Assembly (NCBI GenBank): GCA_963930655.1
Contig: OZ005611.1
Location: forward strand, 9,555,501 to 9,619,500
Direction: 5' to 3'
Source of the DNA: Myrica gale
Lineage: Eukaryota; Streptophyta; Magnoliopsida; Fagales; Myricaceae
DNA length: 64,000 nucleotides
This document shows, piece by piece, positions 1 through 11,459 of this stretch; positions within the stretch are counted from its first letter, which is position 1; every line of letters begins with the position of its first letter. The notes under the pieces are model-generated. The model ran no database searches and had not been told where the DNA came from. It worked only from the letters and a program-made list of their open reading frames with translations. Position numbers and translations under genes: made by a program.

Positions 1-380
1 CAGGTTCATAGTATGACCGATGATGATAGAATAGCAGAGAGCTGGCTAGGATTTGGAGCTGACGTCATAATGACATTAGAATCTTGCTGTAATGAAACAG
101 AAGGCTGTACCGAGGCACTTCAAAAGCTTCGAGAGAAGTTTGACATTGTTGTAAACATTCAAGGGAATGAGCCTCTTATAGAGCCTGAGATAGATGGGGT
201 TGTCAAAGCTCTACATGCAGGCCCAGATGCTGTAGAGAATGCATTTGATCCAAACCGAGTAAAATGTGTGGTGGACACTTATGGATATGCAATATATTTT
301 TCAAGGGGTCTGGTACCATATAACAAGTCCGGGAATGACAATAGAAAATTCCCATACTTCCTTCATCTTGGAATCTATTT
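1..380 (+). pseudogene. CMP-KDO synthetase (KdsB-like) fragment, intronless
   Basis: The translation from the window edge to about 375 reads like the middle of plant 3-deoxy-manno-octulosonate cytidylyltransferase, the enzyme that activates KDO for pectin rhamnogalacturonan II. Recognisable blocks are the GFGADVIMT stretch, VVNIQGNEPLIEPEI, DPNRVKCVVD and YAIYFSRGL followed by PYNKSG. Compared with the family as I remember it, about 15 residues are missing between PDAV and DPNRVKCVV, the aspartate of the QGDEP motif is asparagine, and the match stops at YFLHLGI. A stop follows at 403-405. The N-terminal part lies outside the window or is lost. Several normally separate exons are read without introns, which suggests a retrocopy. 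Almost certainly not a working enzyme. Confidence 0.72.
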
Positions 381-589
381 TTCATGTTTGTTAGCATGTA
401 AGTAGTTTGATAAAATTTCTTACAGAGACTATGTTGCTTGGACTATTTTGAGGACTTTACGTGGGGCTTGTAGAATTCATGGTCATGTTACACTTGGGAA
501 AAAAGTTGGTTATTTGAAGGAATTCAAGGCCCAAGAAGCTGGAGATTATGCTCTGTGGTTGAACATTTATTTCTTGGTTGGGAATAGGG

Positions 590-1197
590 AGAAGACATTT
601 GCGCCGTATGAGCGACCGACTTTAACAAAAGGTTACTTATTTCCTCTAGATAAGAAGCAAGCACACTTACCTGGATTTCATACCTGTTTTGGGTCTGGTG
701 GTGAAAGGCAGTCTCTCGAGTGGTATAAAGAGAAAGGGATAGAGATGTTTTATGAAGATCTCGTAATAAGTGTTGATATCGAGAAGCAAACATTGACTAC
801 AAATTCAGGCAAGCTGCTGAAATATGGATCACTCATAATAGCTACTGGATGCACAACCTCGAGATTTCCAGACAAAATTGGAGGAAGCCTACCTGGTGTA
901 CACTATATTCGGGATGTTGCAGATGCTGATTCACTAGTATCATCTTTGGAGAGAGCAAGGAAGGTGGTCGTTGTTGGTGGTGGTTACATCGGCATTGAGG
1001 TTGTTGCTGCAGCCGTTGGTTGGAAACTTGATACAACAGATATTTTTCCAGAATATCATCTCTTGCCAAGACTATTTACTCTTTCTCTAGCTTGGAGATA
1101 TGAAGAACTCTACCAAGAGAATGGTGTCAAATTCTTAAAGGGTATGCCCATAAGTAACTTAGAAGCTGGTTCGATGGACGCATAGCTGCGCTTTGTT
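590..1197 (+). pseudogene. Monodehydroascorbate reductase fragment, intronless
   Basis: The reading frame from about 590 matches the N-terminal half of plant organellar monodehydroascorbate reductase, an FAD enzyme that regenerates ascorbate using NAD(P)H. Visible blocks include APYERP-LTKGYLFPLDKK, LPGFHTC, the SLIIATGCT segment, LPGVHYIRDVADADSL and the NAD(P)-binding VVVVGGGYIGIEV. The N-terminal FAD-binding GGG motif is absent, and 448-590 in the same frame is not recognisable. Near 1171 the match jumps frame (DGRIAAL is read in another frame) and then hits a stop. The family gene normally has many introns; none interrupt this copy, so it looks like a processed, truncated copy. It follows the KDO-synthetase fragment by about 200 bases in the same frame. 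Confidence 0.78.
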
Positions 1198-1867
1198 AGC
1201 TGTTGGATGAGATCAATGACAGCTAAGATAGCTGGTTTTGTTGCTGAAATTCCCTTTGAACTTGTCTGCGACAGTTTTGAGCATTGAAGAAAATTGGAGC
1301 ATACTTAAAGCTCCAACCTTGCTGACAAGGTTGTTTGAAGGGAAAGAGAATGTAACATGCCTGACTAATGGTTCATGGACTTTTGGATTGGGCTACAGGT
1401 CAGATTGTGATGTGGTGCTGTTATTTGGACTATTGGGTCAATGTGACATTTGGGCTTGTAATGAGTTAGAGAAGTGAGTGGCTTGGGGGAATGGAGGCTC
1501 ACGCTTTTCCTTAGATGATTTCCGTAAGATTCTAGGATTTAGTTATACAGTTAGATTTTCGGCTGTTTATTATTACAGCAGTAGTCATTCTAGAGGTTTC
1601 TGATCGCAAATGAATCACGCTTTGGCGTAAAACTCTCTCTCTCCCAATTCTGTAAGGAGGCAGGCCAAACCTCGAATGTTGGCCACTATCTGTTCTTATT
1701 TGCAGTAATTTCAAATAGAAGCATATTCAGTTCTCAATTACATTCTCAATTTACAATTTATCTAGAGGATTGTTACAAATTCTTTCTCGTCCATCTCTAA
1801 TTTTCTCACTTATCTAAATTTCTTTACGATATTTCAATATGAAGAACCCTATAAAACCTCAGCAACA
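1198..1867. other. Intergenic, no gene recognised
   Basis: Short frames with many stops. The first 300 bases could be further degraded retrocopy sequence, but I could not match them to a family. A TATA-like motif (TATAAAAC) lies near 1849, just before the next small open frame. Confidence 0.4.
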
Positions 1868-2272
1868 ATGGTTGCAGCTTCGGCGTCAGAGGCACAAGCT
1901 TCTCTTACTCCGATTAATATCTCCTGCTTGAACGCCCTCTTCTCTCTCTGCCTCAGCCCCTCCCCGACCTCCAACTGCACCGCAAATCGTGCCATGCAGC
2001 TCGCAAATGGAATAATGGATGGCTCTCCAAGAACCTCCTCTCCCTCTAGGGTTTTCAGTGTGAAAAGTTGGGAATTTTCTTCAAGTGAGGAGTATCGCGT
2101 GAAGGGATTTAGGGCAAGGGATGTGAAATTGTTTCAAAAGGACGTGAACCACAGTGGAGGGAGAGATTGCCACAGAAATTTTCCATCTTGGAGTGGACGG
2201 AAAAACCTGAACAAGAAGCGAGGATTACTTCAGGGACCTTTTAGGACAAAAAATTGCACAGAGACTAGTTAA
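1868..2272 (+). CDS. Small hypothetical open frame (134 aa)
   Basis: I do not recognise this product. The frame encodes 134 residues, rich in serine at the start and in basic residues later, with no clear domain, signal peptide or membrane segment. In its favour: a TATAAAAC motif about 18 bases upstream of the ATG, a reasonable AACAATGG start context, and higher GC than the flanks. Against it: such a short distance between TATA box and ATG leaves almost no leader, and no splice-linked exons are obvious. It may be a remnant or a chance frame. Confidence 0.2.
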   Translation: MVAASASEAQASLTPINISCLNALFSLCLSPSPTSNCTANRAMQLANGIMDGSPRTSSPSRVFSVKSWEFSSSEEYRVKGFRARDVKLFQKDVNHSGGRDCHRNFPSWSGRKNLNKKRGLLQGPFRTKNCTETS

Positions 2273-3787
2273 AAGAATAGGCCATAGTACAGGGACCCAC
2301 GGGAATATTAAGCCTTATTTGTACTACTTGAATTTTTTTTCATGAAAATATTTTCAAGTAAAACATTCTCTTAAATTTGTATGTTTACGAGGGTTTAGAT
2401 CAAAGTAGCATCTTATGTAGGGTCTACGAATAATTAGGTCCTTAAATTTAAAATGAACTATGCAAGAAAAAAAAATCCAAATCAAATACTATAAAATTGA
2501 ATCAAACACTAAAAAAATAATAATTCAGTAGATATTAGATGAAGCCATTTTTAACCGGCTTATCACAGTAATCCACTGGTCAAGGAGCTCGAGGGAATTG
2601 GACCAGAGATACAGCATGAAGAATGGTAAAAGACCTGCAAAAATGAGAAAAAAGTGAGCTGGGTCAGCCTCCAAAACTCAAATTAGTTCACTGTAAACTC
2701 ATGAGCAAAAAAAAAAAAAGATGAGTTTTTGTCTTATTCATTATTGTCATTCCCTGTCGTAAGCCAATGAGCCATTCCTTTATAGAAAAATAACTTTTTC
2801 CCCATTTTCCACATGGAATGAGTTGATTGGTTGTTAGTAGAGCATGTCCTTTTGCATGCTGATGTGACTTTTGGCCAATGACATTTTTGGCATTGCAGAC
2901 GAGGAGATTTCTTGGAATCTGCCTAGGAACCACTTTCGTGGCTTTTTAACACTGGGCCTCATTAAAAGCGTGTTGGGGCTCACCTAGGCTGTGTCCGCCA
3001 AGTAGGCTGAAAAATCCTTCCCAATCAAACTTAATTCTAAAAAATTAGTAATCTTCTTGAAAAATATTTAAAGATGAGATGAAATATTTAGGTGAAAACA
3101 AACTAGGCCTAGATTTAAAATCTAATAATACAAATGATAAAAACAAATACTAATACTAATTAAAGGTGTGTCATTCCTATCTTGGTGATGTTTGATACCA
3201 AAATATTGTCAAAAATACATTTGTTTTTCTTATTTTATTTAGCTTAATCTTATTTTTCTCATTTAAGAACGGCTTCATAACCCAAGGAGCCCCTATTGCC
3301 TGTAGATAGTTTTTGAATTCTGGCTCTGATTTAAGTGAGGTCTGACAATTGACAAATTTTGAATCCAACGGACAACTTCCTCACAGCTTCCCCGTCTCTC
3401 GAGTATATACACATCTTCTTATTTATATACGTATGAATCTTCTGTTGATCATTCTCAATAACGAACGAGAAAGAAGTGAGATTACGAGATAGACAGAGAG
3501 AGCTCTGAGTTGCTCAACCCTTAATCAGACCATTACTGTACTTCTACTGCAGAGAGTGACTGAGAGTCTGAGAGATAACCGTATTTTCCCTTCTCCCGGG
3601 GTTCCCCACCGTCTCTCTCTGTCAATGAATAATGGGTTCTTCTTTTTCTTTTTCTTAATTGCATGTTAATGGATTTCGTTTGCTCAAAACTGTGAATTTG
3701 TTTTTCACTCTCAGATAAAAACGCAGGGGAGGACGTCGAAGACCAAGGAAGTGTTGCTCCAGAAAAAAATCTTCAGGCTTTAACATT
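2273..3787. other. AT-rich intergenic DNA, then B3 gene promoter and leader
   Basis: Bases 2273-3390 show only AT-rich sequence with poly-A/T tracts and no supported gene. From about 3400 there is a TATA-like GAGTATATACAC followed by CT/GA-rich sequence and several stops, typical of a plant promoter and 5' untranslated exon for the B3 gene whose inferred ATG is at 3788. An intron in the leader ending near 3714 (TCTCAG) is possible. Confidence 0.4.
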
Positions 3788-6260
3788 ATGACTACTAAGA
3801 AAGTGAGAATTAACTGTCCTCTGCTTTTCTTCTGCTGCTCTGTGTGCTTATTTCAAATGCTTCTTGTTTTTAGGATATTTTGAAGTTGTGTCGTTGAAAA
3901 AATGTCTCCGTGTTATCGTGTACAATCATGCAAGTGTCGAAGATGCAGTTTTGTTCAAAATATTTTCTTTTGTTGAAAAAAAAAGAGTCATCGAGAACAG
4001 AAAAACAGTAGAAAAGGGTGCGAACATGTATCCTTCATTTATGAAAATGTTAAAATACCTACTCCCGGTTGCAGTGTACTTGCGCTGGCAGCTTGCTACA
4101 TGAACCAAACCGAGCTAGTCAGCCTAGTCTCCCACCACGTTCTCATCGAAGCTCACTGCTTACTGTCTATGCTTTAGACTCTCATCTCATTCTTGAAGTG
4201 TAGTTTTATGAATGATAACTTTGAAGTTATTTCTGGATTTTTGAACAGGCAGTTGACGGTGAAAATAAATTAAAAAGGTCGGTAAGCTTTTCTGATTTGC
4301 ATGTCGATCTGTTATGACAATATTGGAGATTTGATTTGATAACCCTTTAGCAGTTCTGCCTTCAATTTTTTCGTACAGTCTCAAGAGAAAGAGAACAACA
4401 GTTGACAGCTTATATGACACACCTGAAATTCAGTCTTCAGTATTACGACGAGCAAAGGAGATTCAAGCGAATCTAGAACCCAAATTCCCTAGCCTCGTGA
4501 AGCCTATGCTCCGATCACATGTTACTCTTGGATTTTGGCTGGTAATCCTCACTTTGTCCATGCTTTGGTAAATTTAATGAGGTATGGGTGACTAGTCCTA
4601 TTGTATGTGCTAATTTTTTACTTGGATGACAGGGTCTCCCGAAAAACTTTTGTGATAAGTATTTGCCTAAGCATGATACAACAATTGTTTTGGAAGATGA
4701 AAGTGGGGAAGAATTTGAAACAAAATATCTTGGGGGAAAGGTGGGGCTAAGTGCTGGATGGAGAGGGTTTTCCATTGCGCATAAACTACTGGAGGGAGAT
4801 ACTGTAGTTTTCCAGTTAGTCCAGCCTTCCAAATTTAAGGTTGTCATTTGAACCTTCTTGCTATTGCTTATACGTAACCCTAGCACCCAAAGGTTTCTTG
4901 AATGGTAGATTTCTGTTGCTAGTACTCAATGCTATATAGAAGTGTAAAAAGGGGAAGTCCAAAACTAATTCAAATTAAAGCAAATGCTCTTTCCAATATT
5001 TGATGTTGATTGGGTTTCTGTGAGTTCATCGAAGCATATAGCTATTATAAATGAGTGAGACAAAATATTCTGTAAAAACTGATAAGATAGAGGACCAAAA
5101 TATTAGCTTATCAGTTATTTTGGAACTTTTTCCCTACCAAATGAAATCTAAAGGCCTAATCCACTCCTTTCATGATTTCATCCTTCTGTTCTCATTGCCC
5201 AAAAACAAATTTCTAATGTACATTTTTTAATGGGGCTTCTCTCAGACTGTCGCATTGATTTTAGAGGGTATAGTACATGCTGCTTGAAGATGTTACTCGT
5301 CCCTGGGATATTATCTATTCAATTTTTACCTGACCCATTTTAGGTATACATTGTGAGATCTAATGGTTCTGATGAAGTGGATGGTGCTCTGGCCCTCTTA
5401 AACTTGGAAGCTTGCATGAAACATATCAATTGGGGTAATTTGTTATTGCAGTTTGCATTAACTCTCTCTCTCTCTCCCTCTTCTCAGTGATCATTTTAAA
5501 TGGCTGCAAAATGCTCCGCTTCTTCGAAGTTCCTTTTTTTATTTTCAGTTGTGTATTTCGTGCAGACAATGCTAACAAAGCTTGTGAAGAGGAAGTAAAT
5601 GAGGGTTTGAAGACTATTTATCAGGAAAATTGTCGAAAGGATTGCCCGATGGCCGGTGCTATTGTACTTGGGCCGATGTCAGATTCTGTGGAAGTTGACA
5701 GTTGTTTCAGTTCAGAAGGTTTGGACCGAATCAGATTATCAGAATCTGCTGTTGACTTTAAACAAGTCAGAACTATTGAGGATTTCATCATTCTCGTTAA
5801 TGGTCTGGTTATAAACTGTGAGCTACCACAATTCCTTCTGACCAAGTACTATGAGCTCTGTTGCAGTCAGGAGACATTTCTTCATGACCATCTCCTCAAG
5901 GGACTCAACTGTAAATTGGCTGCTGGAATAATTTCTGAGACCATCAACATTGCCGATGCCATTAGAGCCTCCAAGATTTCCACTTCACAAGACGACTTTT
6001 CCATTTGGAAAAAGACTTTGAAAGCCTTCGAGTTGTTGGGGATGAAGGTGGGATTCCTGCTTGTTCGGCTAAGGCAGCTTGTGAATGTTTCGGCGGAATC
6101 AAATAGTTCTAAAGGAGCTAGACTTGACCGAGCTAATGCAGAAAACAAGTTACGAACTCTGGAGGCAAAGCTTGTTAGTGATAAACTGAATAGCGTTGAA
6201 ATCAAGCTCGAGAATCTACTTGAGCTTGTGTTCAAAGAAGTGGCTAGTGCCCCATGGTAA
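3788..6260 (+). CDS. B3-domain transcription factor with C-terminal helical extension (Os01g0234100-like)
   Basis: Inferred exons: 3788-3802, 4249-4281, 4386-4541, 4633-4839, 5344-5434, 5566-6260, giving about 398 residues in one frame. The first exon is the weakest call; the third could instead start at 4379 with a changed donor in the second. The B3 DNA-binding domain runs from about residue 54 to 145 (VKPMLRSHVTLGFWLGLP, then GLSAGWRGFSIAHKLLEGDTVVF, then FKVYIVRS). A basic KRSRKR stretch near residue 14 may help nuclear import. Residues about 170-397 are a mainly helical domain typical of the Os01g0234100 subgroup, with two apparent coiled-coil-like stretches near the end. B3 proteins of this type act in the nucleus; targets cannot be read here. 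The 207 nt exon holding most of the B3 domain has the same size and phase as in the downstream B3 gene at 11786-14170, so the two are old tandem relatives. Confidence 0.85.
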
Positions 6261-6992
6261 TGAGGAACTTTTGTGGCATTGATTCACGGCATTTTTGTTG
6301 TCAAAACTATGCACCCGCAGTCCCAGGACCAGGAGTATGAAGAATGTCTTGGTTTGCACGCGCGTGTAGCTTTTTCTGTGAAGTTCCACTTGCATCAACC
6401 GATAGGTTAGAAGGAACATGTGTATCAGCAATATTGCTAGCAATGGCCAGAGTGGGCATTGTGTCCACTGGTTCTCTCTTTTGTGTATATATATGATGAA
6501 GCTGTAATTATTGGATTACCTCATGAGCTATTGCCCCCCCCCTCTCTCTCTCGCACACACCCACATGGACATAAGCCTGTGGCTGTGTCGGGTGAAGTGC
6601 AGGATTTTTCTAAGAGTTTCCAACTCAAACCTCGTTCCCAACGTGTTTGTACAAATTACATCAAACGCAGGATAAATAGAGATCTCTGAACTGAGCGGAG
6701 GCAGCAGAGAGCTTTATCACTAACCAATTATCTTTGGCCGTGTTAACCACTGAGACATGATTGAATACAACTCGTTCAATCAGAAAGAATCAACAACAAA
6801 AAAACACCACTAAGGAATTTACTGGAAAAAAAGGAAGAGAAATAATATCTTTGCACTGAAATTAGCCAAAGAAGAAAGAACATAGCAAAAGACAACAGCC
6901 AAAAAATCTTCCAAGCTGAAATGGCAGCATTAGCAACCAGCAGCACTGTACCACTTGAGTGCTTACGTCACTACGTACGTAGAGGGGCTCAA
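6261..6992. other. 3' untranslated region and intergenic DNA
   Basis: The first 200-250 bases are probably the 3' untranslated region of the B3 gene. A C9 run followed by a CT repeat sits at 6534-6555. The rest is AT-rich with poly-A stretches and no supported gene. Confidence 0.4.
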
Positions 6993-7000
6993 TGCTCGAA

Positions 7001-7156
7001 GGGCTGTGCTGGCCTGCTGGGCGTCCCGCCCCACGTCCCCCAGCATCCCGCTGGCTGACGTGGGGGCGGGACGTGGGGCATGGGAAATGCTGGGCATCCC
7101 GCCCGCGTCCCGCCCGCGTCCCGCTGGGCTGACGTGGAGCGGGGCCCAGCACTTGG
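7001..7156 (+). repeat. Left GC-rich inverted terminal block
   Basis: Very GC-rich against an AT-rich background, built from alternating GCTGGGCGTCCCGC-like words and their reverse complements, so each block is also partly self-complementary. The inner end (about 7079-7155) is the best conserved part and pairs with 11296-11375. Confidence 0.7.
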
Positions 7157-7241
7157 ACTCAGACCGGTTTTAAACGTTTTAGAGCACAGACCGGACCGGC
7201 TTTTAGATAAAGTTTCCTCCCTCCCTTTCAATTTAACCCAA

Positions 7242-7930
7242 ATGTTGAAATCCCGAATCCCGCTCCCTCTCCCCTCCGAGCCTGAGGAAGCTCTCTCCCA
7301 GTCGCTGAGGAAGCTCTCTCCTCAGACCAGCTCTCCTAATCCTCCACTATACGGTTACGAGCTTAATAAGCCAAATTTTCGTTCTCAAAGAAGTCGCATC
7401 CTTAGCTTGTCCGATAACCGTCGTCTGCGCCTTCCCGCGGTTCTTAATTTCAGAAATCGTCGTAGCCGTACCAGAATCTACTGCAACTCTGATGATTCCA
7501 TAAAGCAGCAACAACCGCAATCAACTGGAATTCAACTTTACTCGGACATTGAAAGGTTCTGTCCCTTCCCTTCCTCTTTGTTTTTTCTCGTTCTTTCTTC
7601 GGTGCGCTTCGTTACATTTACGAACCGTTGGTGATTACTTCTCTGCTTGAATTTGTTGGAACCATCCTCTTTCATCTATCCAAACATTTTTGAGTAAAGA
7701 AGAAAAAAAATAGGAGTCCAGGAATTGATAATATTCATCTCTAAGGGTAAAGATAAAAACAGAAATATCCAGGGGCGGTCTGAGGTCGCAATCTGGAAGC
7801 GAAAAACTGTTTGGATATCGTATAGCTATTTGTTGGTTGCGTACGTACATATTCTCCTTCACAAGTGTTAATTGGAGATGATGGCTTTTCATTTCTTTTT
7901 TCCCAGATTAATCACAGAAACTGCCAAGCA
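7242..7930 (+). pseudogene. Captured 5' fragment of a DUF1350 (At3g43540/At5g47860-like) gene
   Basis: An ATG at 7242 opens 314 bases of coding sequence ending at a GAAAG/gttctg junction (7555). After an intron, TCCCAG/A at 7906-7907 resumes the frame. Together they read QLYSDIERLITETAK, the start of the conserved part of the plastid DUF1350 family, which I recall as IERLLTETARQSQEAWGG. The preceding 90 residues are serine-, proline- and arginine-rich, as expected of a plastid transit peptide. After about 7930 the similarity ends and stops follow, so the alpha/beta-hydrolase-like body is missing. The fragment begins only about 85 bases inside the left GC-rich block and points away from it, as captured exons in Pack-MULEs usually do. 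Function of the parent family is poorly known. Confidence 0.6.
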
Positions 7931-10900
7931 TGTTTTGTTGGACTTGGTCAACTGCCATCTAACTAGAATTTTTTGGATAAGCTAGCAAAACTGCCAATCT
8001 TGATATCAGAAAATCCACTAGCTACAGCTTTTTACTTTTTTTATTGACTAGTATGTTTTGGATCTTTTTTGAGGCCCTGTGGTTTTAGTTTTGCTTGAAC
8101 AGAGTTGTGCTTTTGACTGGAATCGTGAAAGATGCGTATATCTGCTGCAAATCTGTTTGATTTATCAAGGCTAGTTTTGAAAGTTATGGAGTTTTGATTG
8201 AAGGTCTTGGAAACTTTTAATGTCATGTCGTGTAATACCCTTTCAGCTTGTTGTAGCTTCTTTGTTTCAAATGGTACTGGGAGACACAAACGTGATTTGC
8301 CTGTTTTGCTCTTTTATTGCAGAAATGGGATTGGTCAAGCATCAAAATGGTCCCTCAGCTGTTGAAAATTTTGGAGTCGTGTGTTGGAGAACTTTGCTGC
8401 AGCTATTTAGTGTTATGTTAGATATTTGTATTTGGTAGTTGGAAATGTTGTATTTGGAATTTTGGTGTTGGCATGTGGTTTGGAAGTTGCAGATAGTTGG
8501 AAGTTGCAGATATTTTGAAGTTGCATGTGATCTGGAATTTTGGTGTTGGCATGTGATTTGGATTTTTCGTTCCCTGCTGTTGAGGATGACGAGCCAATAC
8601 ACCGCTAGTTTATTTACTCGTGTAGAGAATTCCATATTGTTGTTGACTCGGAACTGTACAATTTTATTTGGTTTCAGTGACATGAAGAACTTGATTGGTG
8701 AGGCTTCTTGTAGGATTTGCCAAGAGAGTTTTAGCACAACCATTAACGGTATGCTATATTTCCCTTGGCGTTGGGCAATAACCTTTTAATGGCCTGGAGT
8801 TGTCAAAAGAGTTTCAACTGTGTTGATCAGTCAACCCAGGAAAGCATCAATATGCTGCCACATGTTGCTGGGAAGTTGAAGGCCTCATTTTTCATAAGTA
8901 ACTAACTGAAATGAGTGACCTCATTTTTAATCATGTTTAAATCCTTGGTAACCTTTGTTACATTGAACTCTTTTTTGAGACCCTTTTGAGGCTCAAAGAT
9001 CAACCACTTCATTTGATTTAAACTCTGTTCAATTTGATTCTTATACTAGGGAAGTTGAAGAAGCATCAGTGATAGGTGCCGTCTTTTGGTTGAATGTGTA
9101 TTTGATAAAAGTTGTAGAAGCACAATTTAAGATGCAAGAAGATAGTTTATTCACTCTTTGAAGTGTTCTTCACTATATAGGAATTTTTTCCTGCTTTTAG
9201 TTGCATTAATTCATTTCGAGCTAGTCTTATTTCTCCGTTACAAAACACTCGAAAATGGCATCGAAAATGTCATGAAAAACAAGACAAAATTGAAAGAACT
9301 ATTAAATTGAAGAAAAAATTACCAACAACCTCTGCTACTTCTCACAGTATCAGACAACATTTTTAAAGAAATAAAACAAGAGACGGCACCTAAGTTAGAA
9401 AATGTCATGAAGAACTATTTGAATGGCCATTCATTCTCACAGTGTCCATTTGCAAGCAAAAATTCAATGGGGCAAGTGCAAATTTACAGCATTGAAATGA
9501 AATGAAATGATTGGCCATTCAAACAACTTCAAATAAGATGAAGAAACTTACAGCATCTCTGTTTTGATGCCATTTAATTTAATTACAGAAATGTACACGC
9601 TTTGCCATGAGCAGGACATTTCAAAAATTACTCTAAATTGCATAATCAAAGACATGAAGAAACTCTAAATTAATTTAATTACAGAAATTGCATAATCAAC
9701 GTTTTTCACCTAAATTACTCTAAATTGCAGAATCAAACACATGATGGTTAGCCTGCTCTGGCCAAGAGTCAAGCTCCTCTGTTACTTTTAATGCAAACAT
9801 ATAACCTCTGCAACCTCCTTCAAGGCTGCAACCTAACAAAAGGCTTGCTGCACTATAACCTGGATATTCTTCTCCAAGTGCTTCAGTTCTTTTAGGGCAG
9901 GATCTGAAGATTACAATTGATCAACAAATGGTAATTTTACATTCATACACAATGAATAACATGTCAATGGCCTTGGCATGGTTTCAACTAGTACAAATAA
10001 GATGCCTATAGAATATAGCCTTCACATATCATGCCGTGGTCGTGAATTTTGCTGCAGAGGTGACTCCGCATCTTGTTGCTGATGCTATCTCTGCCTTCGC
10101 TTGTCTGAACTGCAATAACACAAAATTATCAAAACATACTCCACCTTTATATACCTCCCGAGAAAGATGTAATGACAAGAGATATCACCTAACATTGGGC
10201 CAAAGCCCAAGTCATGGAGGATTCAGAAATGAGGACTATGGCACACAATCAATTGTCCGCATAAAATAAGTAACAAGTTGTTCCAAATTCTGAAGGAGAT
10301 TACAAACCAGTTGAAGTACTGCTAAAACTTCAAAAATTACAAAATATATATAAGCTTTAAAACTGATGACATAAGTATTTCTCATGTCTCTGTTCTGAAA
10401 TAAATATCGTGTCAGGGACCATCCATGTTTAAAAATGAAACGAAAACTATAAATGAGGACTATGGCAAACCAACAATATGATATCTAATTAGAACTTGAG
10501 AACCCAACAATGTAACAACCAGACAACATAAACCATTACCAATATCTCATTATTCTCCAAACCCATTCCCACAAATAGGAAACTGAGCACAATACACATC
10601 ATAATAACGGTGCAGAAAATAAAACAGTGACTGTGTCTCGTAGCAAGCATCAAAGAAAAGAAACCCTTTTTGGTTCAATCAAACAAGAGTTTAACTCAGA
10701 TAACCGATCTCAAGCACTATATCTCACACCAAACAAATATGGGGCAGTATCGGTGCCCTCAAAAAGCCCATAACTTCAATAAAGAGAGCAACACCCATCA
10801 ACTTAAGAACCAGTATTTCAGTATAGGAAAGACCAAACTTGCACCATCCCGGTTCAGCACAAAACGTAATAAGAACTGGGTGTGCAGAAAAGCGATCTGA

Positions 10901-11059
10901 AGCGCTGTACTACATTCGAAACATTTCTGATTCGAAGCAAAGTAAACAAATGAACGAACCAAACTACAACCGACCCAAACTTTTTGGAGTGTAGAGAATA
11001 GTTTGGTAATATAACAAGGGGAAAGATATAGGGAGTAGTAGGATTTGAAGTATACCTTC
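7931..11059. other. Interior of the GC-rich-ended element, no complete gene
   Basis: Mostly AT-rich filler. Bases 8430-8560 contain short degenerate repeats of TTGGAAGTTGCAGAT and GGAATTTTGGTGTTGGCATGTG. On the minus strand, about 9905 down to 9720 reads a 58-residue frame behind a possible acceptor, and 11060-11190 resembles a 5' leader exon with a donor (GAAGAAG/gtatac). These could be pieces of one captured minus-strand gene, but I cannot name the product or join them convincingly. Confidence 0.35.
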
Positions 11060-11295
11060 TTCTCCTGAGGGTGATCTGAGTGAAATCGGGATTTCGTTTG
11101 AGGGGATTTCGATCTACTGGGAGAGAGCTCTGAGCGAGAAGATTGGGGATTTCGTGTCTGAAATGAGGAGAAGTGCTGGGCCCCGAAGATTTTGAAATTT
11201 AAAAGTGCTGGTTGAAAATCTCAGCGAGAACAAATTGTTTGTTTTGACCCGGTCTAAAACAAAAAAAATTGGAAGAACCGACCGGTGAACAGAAG

Positions 11296-11459
11296 AAGTG
11301 CTGGGCCCCGCTCCACGTCAGCCAGCGGGACGCTGGCGGGACGCGGGCGGGATGCCCAGCATTTCCCGGCATGGGAAATGCTCGAAAGGGGAATGCTGGG
11401 CGTCCCGCCAGCGTCCTGGCAGTGGGGCCCACGTCCCCAGCGGGACGCCCAGCATTTTC
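11296..11459 (-). repeat. Right GC-rich inverted terminal block
   Basis: Inverted counterpart of the block at 7001-7156. It starts on the inner side with AAGTGCTGGGCCCCGCTCC and contains the ATGCCCAGCATTTCCC segment. A third short copy of the inner word (GTGCTGGGCCCCG) lies just inside at 11172-11184. Confidence 0.7.

Noticed and set aside
8220-8789. Open frames on both strands around repeated GGAAGTTGCAGAT words
   Set aside because: Frames arise from local short repeats; no recognisable protein and no splice-linked exons.
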